A stretch of 64,000 nt of DNA from an uncultured Alphaproteobacteria bacterium (GTDB lineage Bacteria > Pseudomonadota > Alphaproteobacteria > HIMB59), in the NCBI GenBank assembly GCA_902555695.1, contig CACDTV010000001.1, positions 19,559 through 83,558 of the forward strand, written 5' to 3'. Shown piece by piece: positions 1-8,609 of the stretch. The notes below the pieces were generated by a model, which did not search any database, was not told where the DNA came from, and was given only the letters and a program-made list of their open reading frames with translations. The position numbers and the translations under genes are program-made. Each line of letters starts with the position of its first letter. Position 1 is the stretch's first letter.

Positions 1-786
1 TAACGGGTTATTTTTTCCAATACCTGCAACCCACTGAATTACACCAGGAACGTTGAAATATCCTGAAATATCACCGCCTCCGTAACCTCCAGTAGTTCCC
101 CAAGCTCCAAACGACATAAAACTGTTCGCCATAGATAGGTCTTCAAAAAAACTTAAACCTCCTAAGTAATTAAATACACCAACACCAAGTGCTAAGAAAA
201 AAACAAAAAATAACCATGATTGAACAACGCTTACACTCACCATGGGTTTAAATCCACCAGATACTATATAAAATAAGACAACAGCAGTTAGTGCCCACAT
301 TGCAGAGTCTCTGGTTATTTCACCTCCGCTAATAAACTCTACAACATTACCTGTTGATCCAATAATTATACCAAGAAATGGAACAGCAAAAAATAATCCG
401 ATTATTAGTACTACAATTCTAAGAGTATTACTTTGATAATATTTATAATACATCTCTCCTGGAGTGATAAAATTAAATTTTCTACTTAACATCCACTGCC
501 TTTTAAAAAATAATATACTTCCAAGAGGAATTGTTATTACAATTGCAGCAGTAGCTAGAAAAGAGTATCCATCTGCATAAATTAATGATGGAAAAGAAAT
601 GATAGTTATGCCTGCAAATGTAGTTACTGTTGCAGAGAAAAAGAATACCCAAGGAGATACACTTCTATCTGCTAAATAGTAAGCCTCAGGGGTTTTATTT
701 TTTCTAAGAGTTCTAGCTCCCCAAAAAAGACAAAAGCTTATATAAAGGACAAGAAAGAAAAAAAACCAATAAAGATTAGCGACCAT
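1..786 (-). CDS. Sodium:solute symporter family protein, C-terminus beyond the window
   Basis: An open frame starts with ATG at 786 and runs off the left edge without a stop, giving 262 residues; it is absent from the ORF track because it is truncated. The translation is a string of hydrophobic helices. A first helix is followed by a basic loop and the YYLADRS stretch, then FFSATVTTFAG, the usual helix 1 to helix 2 signature of the SSS (solute:Na+ symporter) family, whose members have about 450-550 residues. It would be an inner-membrane sodium-coupled importer of a small organic solute; the substrate cannot be read from the sequence. It is the last gene seen of the rhodopsin-flotillin unit, 14 bases after the hydrolase gene. 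Confidence 0.82.
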   Translation of the reverse strand, partial: MVANLYWFFFFLVLYISFCLFWGARTLRKNKTPEAYYLADRSVSPWVFFFSATVTTFAGITIISFPSLIYADGYSFLATAAIVITIPLGSILFFKRQWMLSRKFNFITPGEMYYKYYQSNTLRIVVLIIGLFFAVPFLGIIIGSTGNVVEFISGGEITRDSAMWALTAVVLFYIVSGGFKPMVSVSVVQSWLFFVFFLALGVGVFNYLGGLSFFEDLSMANSFMSFGAWGTTGGYGGGDISGYFNVPGVIQWVAGIGKNNPL

Positions 787-800
787 AACTCAAACTTGAA

Positions 801-1664
801 TTAAGAGTTGTAATCAGTCTTTTCCTTAATAATTCTGAGTGCCTCTAATAAATATACTCTAAAGACTTCATGGTTTTCACTCATCGGGAAATGACCAATA
901 TCTCTCATTTCAATATAAACTCCTCCTTTTATTTGTCTGGCAGTATCTTCTGTTGCTTCGGGAGGGGTTAGGTAGTCATAAGTACCAGTCAGCATGATAA
1001 CAGGGCACTTGTGACCATCGATATTTTGTAGCTCATCTCTTAAATCATGATCAACTGAATAAAAATGAAGGTCTCCTTTAAAAGCCTCTGATCCTTGAGT
1101 GTAATAATGCCAAGTTAACCATCTATCCATATCTGGAGATTGTGGGGCCATTAAATCCCAAACACCACTACCACACACTTGAGCTGCATTGGCATGAGGA
1201 TGCCTCCACCAATCAATATAAAAGCCAGGGGAATAATGCGCAGCCTCGACAGGGATCACAGCTTTAAATTTATTAGGATACTTCAGAGCTAATTGAAGAG
1301 CCACGTTTCCTCCAAAAGAAGAACCCATAAATATAGGGTTTTCAAGGTCTAAGGCCTTACAAAGTTCTACAATAAAATTACAGTAATGCTCTGCTGTTAA
1401 TTTGTATTCCTCTTTCCACCATTCTGTATTATGAGGTGGATCTGATTTACCATGTCTTGGAAGGTCGTAAGCGATAACTTGATAATTTTGAGTAATTTCT
1501 TCATCTTCCAGTAATCCTCTCCACTGATGATTGTGGCATCCAGCAGTATGCTGACATACTAATGGTGTGCCTTTTCCATTTGAAAGATAAAAGACTTTAT
1601 ACTGTTGACCATCTACCTCGATGGTAACGTATCTACCTATTGGGTCATGATGTTTTACTGCCAT
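801..1664 (-). CDS. Alpha/beta hydrolase
   Basis: A 287-residue alpha/beta-hydrolase-fold protein with no signal peptide, so cytoplasmic. The nucleophile elbow GSSFGG is in the middle, an acid candidate is in GTYDYLTPPE, and the late His is in DIGHFPMSEN, so the triad looks intact. The early HTAGCHNHQW segment fits the oxyanion-hole loop. Members of this family hydrolyse esters, lactones or C-C bonds, and the substrate is not predictable here. It lies 25 bases downstream of the SCP2-like gene and just ahead of the symporter gene, so it may act on something the symporter imports. That link is inference. Confidence 0.85.
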   Translation of the reverse strand: MAVKHHDPIGRYVTIEVDGQQYKVFYLSNGKGTPLVCQHTAGCHNHQWRGLLEDEEITQNYQVIAYDLPRHGKSDPPHNTEWWKEEYKLTAEHYCNFIVELCKALDLENPIFMGSSFGGNVALQLALKYPNKFKAVIPVEAAHYSPGFYIDWWRHPHANAAQVCGSGVWDLMAPQSPDMDRWLTWHYYTQGSEAFKGDLHFYSVDHDLRDELQNIDGHKCPVIMLTGTYDYLTPPEATEDTARQIKGGVYIEMRDIGHFPMSENHEVFRVYLLEALRIIKEKTDYNS

Positions 1665-1689
1665 AAATTTTTCCTTTCAATTCTCTTGA

Positions 1690-2079
1690 TCATACTGGGA
1701 CTCCTGATTGTCTTAGCAATTCAAATTGAACAGTAAAGTTTCTAAGATTTTGCATTAAGACTAAATGATTGCCCTCGATTTTAAGGTCTTCTCTAAATGA
1801 GGCTGCATAGATACCATGAAACATAGGTTTTGGAACAGGCTTTGCAAACTCTCTCCATGTTTGCTCTGATGCCCTTAATGCAAAGTCATATGGATCTAAA
1901 CCACCAGGGTTGGTATTAATATTTTTTACCTTTCCATCATGCATCTCGATAATTACTTTCACACTACCCATGTCGAAAAGAAATGAACAAGTATAATATT
2001 TAGCCATCGCTTTTATGGTTTCATCTTTTTCAGTAAGCTCTTTATATTTTTTTGCCCAGGATTTTACATCTATACTCAT
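1690..2079 (-). CDS. Small SCP2-like protein
   Basis: A 129-residue soluble protein. The pattern of a strand, an HDGKVKNI turn, PGGLDPYDFALRASEQTW, and a later strand-helix end resembles the sterol-carrier-protein-2 fold, in which a small sheet and helices form a hydrophobic pocket for lipids or acyl chains. This is a fold-level guess from pattern alone. It sits 9 bases after the flotillin-like gene and before the hydrolase, so a role in handling a membrane lipid or hydrophobic substrate would fit. A plain hypothetical protein is the safe alternative. Confidence 0.6.
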   Translation of the reverse strand: MSIDVKSWAKKYKELTEKDETIKAMAKYYTCSFLFDMGSVKVIIEMHDGKVKNINTNPGGLDPYDFALRASEQTWREFAKPVPKPMFHGIYAASFREDLKIEGNHLVLMQNLRNFTVQFELLRQSGVPV

Positions 2080-2088
2080 GTTTTATAC

Positions 2089-4083
2089 CTACTTCTTTTT
2101 CCTGGGTGTCTTTGTGGCTTGTTCATCAAATCTCATATGCTTGTCCTTCTTAGGATCATCGTAGTCACCTAAAATATTCCTGATATTACTTGCCTCACCG
2201 GGCGACATACCAATTTCTTTTAAAAGACTATCTAAGAACGGCTGTTGTGCTCTATATCGAAGAGCAGAATTCACAACATTATCTGCTAAAGATCCTTTTT
2301 TGGAATATCCACCTGAGGACGCAGAGGGGTTATCAGCTTTGCCGCTTCCTTCAGCTCCTCCTCCTCCTCCTTGACTAAATCCAGGTAATCCATTTACATC
2401 GACAACTTTAATTGAGTCAATGTTTTGCATTGGTCTAACCCATTCTCTAATAATACCCTCAATTTTTTCAGCGAGTTTTTGTCTAAGTGCACTTCTTCTA
2501 CTTGCATCACTTCTAGCATTTTCCGCTTCATTTAGGGCTTTTTTGCCAGCTGCTTCAATTTCATATCTAATTTTCGCAGCCATCGATGCTAACTTTTCTC
2601 TCTCAGCATTTTTACTAGCGTCTATTACTCCAAGAGCTTTTGTCTTCTCAGCTTGTTCAACATCTCTAATGGTGTTGACTTTTTCCTCAGCTTCTACAGC
2701 CTTAGCGCGAGCATTTTCTTCTTCCATTTTAGTTTTTAAGACTGACTTAGATTTTTCTAGGACTTCCATTTGTTTTTGCTTTTCTTCAATTTCTATTCTT
2801 TTTGCCTTTTCAATATCTAAGACTCTTGTCTCTTGCTCAGCGGCAATTTTGAACGCATCAACATTTTTCTGTTGAGCAGTTTTTGCATTTTTAATTTGCT
2901 CCTCAGCCATAATATAAGCCTCTTCAGACTCATATCTTTTTCTAGCCTCTTCTTTTGCTGTTTGAGCTTTTTCCTCAGCAAGTTTAATATCAACTGATCT
3001 TTGTTTTTCTAGACGACTGAATTCAACATCTCTTTCCAATTCAAGAATAGTTTTTTCTGTCTCAATATCTTTCTGTTTAATCTCGATAGAAGTTTGTTGT
3101 TTAAACTCATTTTGTTCTTTTCTTCTTTTCTCAATTTCTTGGATAAGTTTAGTTTCTTGTAAACTTTTTTCCATCTCAACAAAGTCTTTCTTGCTAATCT
3201 TAGCTATCTCAATATCTTTTTCTGAGGAGATTTCAGCCAGCTCAGACTCTTTGTCTTTCTCAGCTTTTGTTTTTACTGTCTCAGTATTTTCGATAGCTCT
3301 TTGTTGTTCAATTTCACGTTTTTGTTGATACTTTGAAAATTCTTCCTCTTTTTCAATTTCAAGAGTTTGCTTGATAGATTGGAGGTTTTTATTTCGAATA
3401 CTTACCTCTGTATCTTTCTCAATATCATTTCTTTTCTTTTTACGTGACTGAGTAAATTCTGTAATTTGAGTTAAACCCTCAGCATCAAATGTATTTGAAG
3501 GGTCGAATACACCCACGGGAGCTTGGTTAAGAGATGTCAAAGACACGGTCTCTAACTCCAAACCAGTGTGCTTAATTGCTTCTTCAACATGAGATGCAAC
3601 ATTTTTAATGTACTCAGATCTATTCTCTTGAATTTCATCAAGGCTCATTTTTGCGGCAACAACACCTAATCCATCAACAAAACGACCTTGAACAAGTTCT
3701 TTTAAATGATCAGGCTCTAGTGTTCTATTTCCCAATGTTTGCGCGGCTATTGAGACAGCTTCAGTTGTAGGCGCTACTCTAACGTAGAATTCAGCGGTTA
3801 CTTCAGCCCTCATTCTATTTTTTGTGATAAAAGATTTACTTCCGTTTCGTTGAACCTCTATACAAAGAGTTTTCATACCCACTGAGGTAATGTTATGAAT
3901 AATAGGCAAAACGAAGGCACCTCCGCTGATCACAACTTGTTCACCTCCCATACCAGTTCTAACAAACGCTATTTCCTTTGAGGAACGCCTGTACAGCCAA
4001 TGTAGCAAGTAAACTATAATTGCTATTGCTAACGCTATTAAGATTATTATTGCAATAATATCTGCACCACTAGTAATGTTCAT
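2089..4083 (-). CDS. Flotillin-like SPFH-domain membrane protein (YqiK/FloT type)
   Basis: A 664-residue protein with an N-terminal membrane helix at about residues 8-30, an SPFH (band 7) domain to about residue 200, a very long charged coiled coil rich in Glu, Lys and Ala to about residue 540, and a Gly/Ser-rich C-terminal tail (GGGGGAEGSG). Flotillins of this layout form large oligomers that organise membrane microdomains. A strong AGGAGGTGAT ribosome site precedes the ATG. The gene begins 27 bases after the rhodopsin stop, so the two are probably cotranscribed. The long plus-strand ORFs here (for example 2420-2875) are antisense shadows of the coiled coil. Confidence 0.9.
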   Translation of the reverse strand: MNITSGADIIAIIILIALAIAIIVYLLHWLYRRSSKEIAFVRTGMGGEQVVISGGAFVLPIIHNITSVGMKTLCIEVQRNGSKSFITKNRMRAEVTAEFYVRVAPTTEAVSIAAQTLGNRTLEPDHLKELVQGRFVDGLGVVAAKMSLDEIQENRSEYIKNVASHVEEAIKHTGLELETVSLTSLNQAPVGVFDPSNTFDAEGLTQITEFTQSRKKKRNDIEKDTEVSIRNKNLQSIKQTLEIEKEEEFSKYQQKREIEQQRAIENTETVKTKAEKDKESELAEISSEKDIEIAKISKKDFVEMEKSLQETKLIQEIEKRRKEQNEFKQQTSIEIKQKDIETEKTILELERDVEFSRLEKQRSVDIKLAEEKAQTAKEEARKRYESEEAYIMAEEQIKNAKTAQQKNVDAFKIAAEQETRVLDIEKAKRIEIEEKQKQMEVLEKSKSVLKTKMEEENARAKAVEAEEKVNTIRDVEQAEKTKALGVIDASKNAEREKLASMAAKIRYEIEAAGKKALNEAENARSDASRRSALRQKLAEKIEGIIREWVRPMQNIDSIKVVDVNGLPGFSQGGGGGAEGSGKADNPSASSGGYSKKGSLADNVVNSALRYRAQQPFLDSLLKEIGMSPGEASNIRNILGDYDDPKKDKHMRFDEQATKTPRKKK

Positions 4084-4110
4084 ACCTATTTATCACCTCC
4101 TAAGTTGATG

Positions 4111-4812
4111 TTATTGTCCATTAACTCTCATGTCTTGTATTGCTGCTTTGTAAATTATTAAACCAAAAACTATTTTATTTAAAAAGTCTGCTAAATTATA
4201 AATCACATTAACACTATTGGGGTCAATGCCTCCGCCCAAATGCTCTATGAAATATCCCATTGGATATATAGCCCATCCAATTGTAATAATAAGTCTGTTC
4301 GAGAAGAAAACCATTTGTACATTTTCGTTTCCGCATCTAGCATTTGCTCTTCCGGCCTCTCCAACATATAGCTCACCGAGGATGTACAACCATCCAGCTA
4401 ACCAAACAATGAAACCTAATGTCTTGCTCATATAACCAGCTGCACCTAAGAAACCTGCTACAACAAAAACTAAAGTTCCAACCAATAATCTCCAGAACAT
4501 GCCTTGTTTAACTTTGACAACTGACATAAGCATTGCATAAAAAATAAGCACAAGCATTGGAAAGTTAAGAAACCAATCTATATATCTTAATAAAGTCGGG
4601 GCGGTGCCGCTGACTACCCAGAGATTTTTTACGAAAAAATAATGTATAGAGGACATCAAGCATACAACAGCTATCATTGTCATCGGTGTATGAAATCTTG
4701 TGCTTACTTTGCTACGCTCAAAAAAGAAAAACAATGTGGCACCAATCATGCCAACAGAAATTAACCAGAAAGACCCCCCTACAATGTCGTAAGGGAGAAG
4801 CATTTTATTCAT
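4111..4812 (-). CDS. Proteorhodopsin-family microbial rhodopsin with a non-canonical D-N-I motif
   Basis: A 233-residue seven-helix retinal protein. The retinal lysine is in NLADFLNKIVFG (K213). Helix C reads RYIDWFLNFPMLVLIFY. Against green proteorhodopsin, with a constant offset of 18, R94, D97, H75, L105, D227 and K231 are conserved (R76, D79, H57, L87, D209, K213), but T101 is N83 and the proton donor E108 is I90. The family motif DTE is therefore DNI. Leu at position 105 predicts green absorption. Loss of the donor carboxylate suggests a slow photocycle: a sensor, an inefficient pump or a different ion. No carotenoid or retinal-synthesis gene is in view. A GAGGA ribosome site lies 10 bases before the ATG. 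Confidence 0.95.
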   Translation of the reverse strand: MNKMLLPYDIVGGSFWLISVGMIGATLFFFFERSKVSTRFHTPMTMIAVVCLMSSIHYFFVKNLWVVSGTAPTLLRYIDWFLNFPMLVLIFYAMLMSVVKVKQGMFWRLLVGTLVFVVAGFLGAAGYMSKTLGFIVWLAGWLYILGELYVGEAGRANARCGNENVQMVFFSNRLIITIGWAIYPMGYFIEHLGGGIDPNSVNVIYNLADFLNKIVFGLIIYKAAIQDMRVNGQ

Positions 4813-4900
4813 TAAAACTTATTCCTCTTAAGTACATATTACCCGTCCTCTTTAACTAATAATAATTTTTGTTTCATATTTTGAAATAAATATTCATTGT

Positions 4901-4920
4901 AAAAACAACAAAATCTGTTG
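4901..4920 (-). terminator. Possible weak terminator after the second permease gene
   Basis: On the minus strand CAACA-gattt-TGTTG is followed directly by TTTTT. It lies between the permease stop (4936) and the rhodopsin start (4812), in a 123-base spacer that must also hold any separate rhodopsin promoter (TTTACA, 17 bases, AATATG is one possible match). The stem is only 5 bp, so this is tentative. Confidence 0.35.
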
Positions 4921-4935
4921 ATTAAAGACATTTTT

Positions 4936-6327
4936 TTATATTTGCTCCCTAATATGGGGTGCTCTGGAGTAAAGAGCAACAAGAGGTAAAATAAGAAGAC
5001 CAAATATAAATTGCTGACCCTCAAAACTTAAGCCTAGACCTGCCAAAAATGTACTAATTACTTGCAGTGCAAGAACACCGATTACTGTAAAGCCGTATCC
5101 TCCATATCCACCTAATAAGGAAGTTCCTCCTACAGCCACAGCTGCCACTGTTAAAAATAAATATTGATCACCTACACCAATGAACCCTCCACCGCTCCAA
5201 CCCAGTAACATTGCTCCGGTTGCTGCAGAGGTAAATCCACTAATGACATAAACTCCAACCCAATATGCTCTCTCAGAAATTGACAATCTGTCAGCAGATA
5301 ACCTTTTTCCACCAACAGCATATAAATTCCTTCCCCACTTAGTGTGTCTAAGTCCAACAATTAATAAAATTGAAATCAATATCCAAATTAAAATAACTGG
5401 AGGTATTGGAAGACCAAAAAATTTTCCATTTAATGAGGCCAAATTTTTTAACCAATCTGGAACAACACCAAAAACAGTTCCACCTGTAACAGTAGGAAGT
5501 GATACCAATATCTGTACTCCACCTACTACCATGAAGCCAACTCCAAGCGTGACTATTAGTGATTGACCTTGGAGGTTAAAACTTATCAACCCATTAAAAA
5601 GCCCGACGATCGTGCCAAATGCAAGAATAACTATAAACGCAAGCCAAGGAGGAACTCCAAGTGAAATAAGTGACATTAATCCTAAATTAGTCGCTCCAAT
5701 TAAAAATGGTATTGATAAATCGAGGCCGCCTAACATCACAACTAATGTCTGTCCAATTGTTGCAATTCCTAAGAAAGAAGCAAAAACTAACATAGATTTA
5801 ATATTCTGTAATGATAAGAAGCCATCAATAGAAACTGATCCTATTATAAAAAGACCAACTAGTACGGCGACTCCTATAATTACGCTTTTGTTAATGTTTA
5901 AAAATTTGTAAGCAAGAAATGCTAAGATTAAAAAACCTAATAATATGATTGCTGATACGACTGTTCTACCTGAGAAGAACCCGGGTACCAAAAAACATAG
6001 TAATATAAAAAGGCCTAAAAGAAGTAAAAATCCCGTAACAGCTATCCAGTTCTTTGCAATGAGGTCCCAAAAAAGGCTTCTTTTACTTGTGGTTTCAGTA
6101 GTTTCAGGAGGTTTAGATCCATCTTCCTTTACTAAAGATCGATAAGACCATCTAACTAAGAAAAAATGCCAGCCCCAAAGAATAATGGCGACAACAGCTA
6201 CAGAGTAAAATGCAACCTGTATCCAATCAGTTCTATCTACATAACCAAGAACTGCAGTACCTATCCCAGCAGCAACAGCAAAAAGAATTCCAAGTCCTTT
6301 TAAAAAATTATGAGTTCTTTTCTCCAT
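4936..6327 (-). CDS. CUT2-family sugar-type ABC transporter permease with N-terminal membrane extension
   Basis: A 463-residue BPD_transp_2 (RbsC-like) permease. The core, from about residue 120, carries the usual GQTLVVMLGGLDLS motif and the late GGTSLLGG turn. Typical members have 310-350 residues; this one has about 120 extra N-terminal residues that include two membrane helices and a basic linker (RYSLVKEDGSK-like). It follows the larger permease by 3 bases, so the two probably form a heterodimeric channel served by the ATPase at 12215 and the binding protein at 11042 across the divergent promoter. The substrate is unknown; the linked PxpABC and biotin enzymes suggest a cyclic amide or urea-like nitrogen compound rather than a sugar. 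Confidence 0.88.
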   Translation of the reverse strand: MEKRTHNFLKGLGILFAVAAGIGTAVLGYVDRTDWIQVAFYSVAVVAIILWGWHFFLVRWSYRSLVKEDGSKPPETTETTSKRSLFWDLIAKNWIAVTGFLLLLGLFILLCFLVPGFFSGRTVVSAIILLGFLILAFLAYKFLNINKSVIIGVAVLVGLFIIGSVSIDGFLSLQNIKSMLVFASFLGIATIGQTLVVMLGGLDLSIPFLIGATNLGLMSLISLGVPPWLAFIVILAFGTIVGLFNGLISFNLQGQSLIVTLGVGFMVVGGVQILVSLPTVTGGTVFGVVPDWLKNLASLNGKFFGLPIPPVILIWILISILLIVGLRHTKWGRNLYAVGGKRLSADRLSISERAYWVGVYVISGFTSAATGAMLLGWSGGGFIGVGDQYLFLTVAAVAVGGTSLLGGYGGYGFTVIGVLALQVISTFLAGLGLSFEGQQFIFGLLILPLVALYSRAPHIREQI

Positions 6328-6330
6328 TTA

Positions 6331-8604
6331 CTAAACTTTTCTATCTTCTGATAGACCTCCCCATTTTTCAAGTCCTTCTTGAGATTTTAATTTTATTTTA
6401 TAAACACCAAACGCTTGCCATATCAGAGGCGAAATAGCTATTCCAATTGCAGTAATTAAAATCATTTTCCAATAAGGATAACCAATTGCGAAGAACATCG
6501 CAGACCATGTTAATGCAGCTATACTTAAAATAGCAATGTAAGGTCTGAATCTAGCAAATGATATTTTTGCTCCCATTGTTAAATATGTAAAAAATTGAAA
6601 TACAAATATTGCAAATATAATTAGAGCTGCTTCTTTAAGCCAAGTAACATCACTTGTGATAAATTCTCCTCGTATAGGTCTTGTATAGTTGATTGATGAT
6701 GTATCGCCAACAATTAATTCTGTAATAATTGGAGAGTAAAACTTACTTCCATCATCAGTAATAATTGTTCCAGATGGTGAGGCTAAAAAGTATACAGCGA
6801 GTATTGCTAATACACCGAGGAAAATAATGAAAACATTATTCAAATTGATATTCGAAAAAAGAGTTGGTGCCGTGAGTAAAAAAAGTAAAAATAAAATTAG
6901 TATTACAGCGTATCCATCTATGCCGAAGAAACTCTGTCTATTTGACTCAATTCCGTAATAAGATATTGCAGCAAATACAATAAATGAAATTGCTATTGCA
7001 AATAATACCAATGTTTGTGTTTTGATTTCTTTTCTAAATCTTGGCATAGCAATTATTACTATCGCAGATGTAAAGAAAACTATTCCTCCTAAAGTTGCGA
7101 CAGCGTAAGCGAGGCCAACCAAAGCACTCGAGGAAGATGAAAAATCAGGCAATCCCGCACCAACTCTTAGATATTCAGATGTAAAATACTGAGGAGCATA
7201 ATTTAAAATATATTGTAAGTTGGTACCCAAATCAGCGTTAACAAAATAAGCCTCTCTCGTGCCACTCCAAACACAACCGAAGAAAATAACAATTGCTGCA
7301 ATAATAAAAGACACTGTTGGGCCATCTCTATGTTTAACAAGCAAATAGACGAGATAAATCAAGGCTGCTATTCCGATAGCAATAAACATCCACACTGTAG
7401 AATTTCCACCCTCTGCGCATGCCTTACCTGTGATTAAACAATCACTCCCGGACTCAAGAGCTTTTTCAAAAATTTCAGCATCTTTAGATTTACCTCCAAA
7501 ACCTCCCACAGTCCCTCTGGTTACTTGATCAAATTTCATATGAATTTGAACAGCAGCAGCACTTAATGTTCCAATAATAAAAAATACAAAAACTGATAAA
7601 TTTTTGAATGCTTTTTGAATATAAGGAAGCGCAATAAGTATTAAAAGAGAAGCCACCAATACCGCACCATATGATAAGTCTGTTACAAAACTTTGAAATC
7701 TTTCAAACCTAAAAGTTGATAGAATAAAATTTATCAAATAAATGTTAACTGAACCTAGAATAGCTCCAAACGCACCGCCTCTTCCACCAATTAAACTTGA
7801 CCCACCTAATACAAGTGCTGTAACTGCCATCAATGTATAAGTAGTACCTTGAGTTGGGTCTCCAGAACCAATCAAACCTGTAAAAGCAATAGCTGCGAGT
7901 GCAGCGTAAACTCCACCGATAATATGAGCACCAATTCTTACAATGTAAATTCTCACTCCACTTGTATAAGCAGACTTTTCATCTGAACCCATTAATTTTA
8001 AATGTTGCCAGTAAGCAGTATGAGTTAGTGCATACCAAATAAGTGTCGAGAAAATCAAAAGTATCAGTGTGGGTTGTACTACCTCAGTTCCAGCGCTCCA
8101 AGATAACATCCAATCAGGTGCTCTACCTCCTGGTCTTGGTAAAATAACTAAATTGATACCAGAGAAAGCAAGAAACATACTTAAGGCAACTATTATTGGT
8201 TGAACTCTAATAAAAATTACGATTAAGGCATAAAGAAATTGGTAAATTACTCCTATTGCAAGAGCACATATGAAATACGCAACTGGCGATTGAATGTAAC
8301 CTGCAGCATAAAGTTGTATTGTCGTTACATTAATAAAACCAATAAGTGGTCCTATTGATAAATCGACTGTCACTCTGCCGGCTAAAGCCAACGCAGTAAG
8401 AGCATAAGTAGCAAGAATAAGAGGTGTTGAAACCATAATTGCAGTTCCAATACCCGAGCCTGAAATTATTTGTGGTCCTCTAATCATTGCAAAAATCATT
8501 AGGGCAAAAAATATAAATATTGGAACGATTAAGTATTTTGTTGACTGGGGATCAGAACCTGGAATTTGAGAGGGTTTTATTGCTGCTACAAGTTGATTAA
8601 CCAT
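6331..8604 (-). CDS. CUT2-family ABC permease with a roughly 400-residue extra membrane region
   Basis: A 757-residue polytopic protein. Residues about 25-345 form a normal RbsC-like BPD_transp_2 permease (LTALALAGRVTVDLS-like loop, GGSSLIGGRGGAFG). After it come about 400 more residues with roughly eight to ten predicted helices and two hydrophilic loops, one with GGFGGKSKDAEIFEKALESG and two Cys nearby. I do not recognise this second half as a repeat of the first or as a known domain. Usual family length is under half this. The reading frame is continuous, so this is not an annotation artefact of two adjacent genes. It starts 5 bases after the biotin carboxylase stop. Confidence 0.85.
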   Translation of the reverse strand: MVNQLVAAIKPSQIPGSDPQSTKYLIVPIFIFFALMIFAMIRGPQIISGSGIGTAIMVSTPLILATYALTALALAGRVTVDLSIGPLIGFINVTTIQLYAAGYIQSPVAYFICALAIGVIYQFLYALIVIFIRVQPIIVALSMFLAFSGINLVILPRPGGRAPDWMLSWSAGTEVVQPTLILLIFSTLIWYALTHTAYWQHLKLMGSDEKSAYTSGVRIYIVRIGAHIIGGVYAALAAIAFTGLIGSGDPTQGTTYTLMAVTALVLGGSSLIGGRGGAFGAILGSVNIYLINFILSTFRFERFQSFVTDLSYGAVLVASLLILIALPYIQKAFKNLSVFVFFIIGTLSAAAVQIHMKFDQVTRGTVGGFGGKSKDAEIFEKALESGSDCLITGKACAEGGNSTVWMFIAIGIAALIYLVYLLVKHRDGPTVSFIIAAIVIFFGCVWSGTREAYFVNADLGTNLQYILNYAPQYFTSEYLRVGAGLPDFSSSSSALVGLAYAVATLGGIVFFTSAIVIIAMPRFRKEIKTQTLVLFAIAISFIVFAAISYYGIESNRQSFFGIDGYAVILILFLLFLLTAPTLFSNINLNNVFIIFLGVLAILAVYFLASPSGTIITDDGSKFYSPIITELIVGDTSSINYTRPIRGEFITSDVTWLKEAALIIFAIFVFQFFTYLTMGAKISFARFRPYIAILSIAALTWSAMFFAIGYPYWKMILITAIGIAISPLIWQAFGVYKIKLKSQEGLEKWGGLSEDRKV

Positions 8605-8609
8605 TATAA

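Noticed and set aside
2420-2875. A 151-residue plus-strand ORF antisense to the flotillin gene
   Set aside because: It is the shadow of the Glu/Lys/Ala-rich coiled coil; Ser/Phe-rich low complexity and no ribosome site.
4111-4812. Calling the rhodopsin a standard proton pump, sodium pump or chloride pump
   Set aside because: Its motif is D-N-I, matching none of DTE, NDQ or NTQ.
5612-6145. Plus-strand ORFs of 99 and 66 residues
   Set aside because: Antisense shadows of the permease gene's hydrophobic helices.
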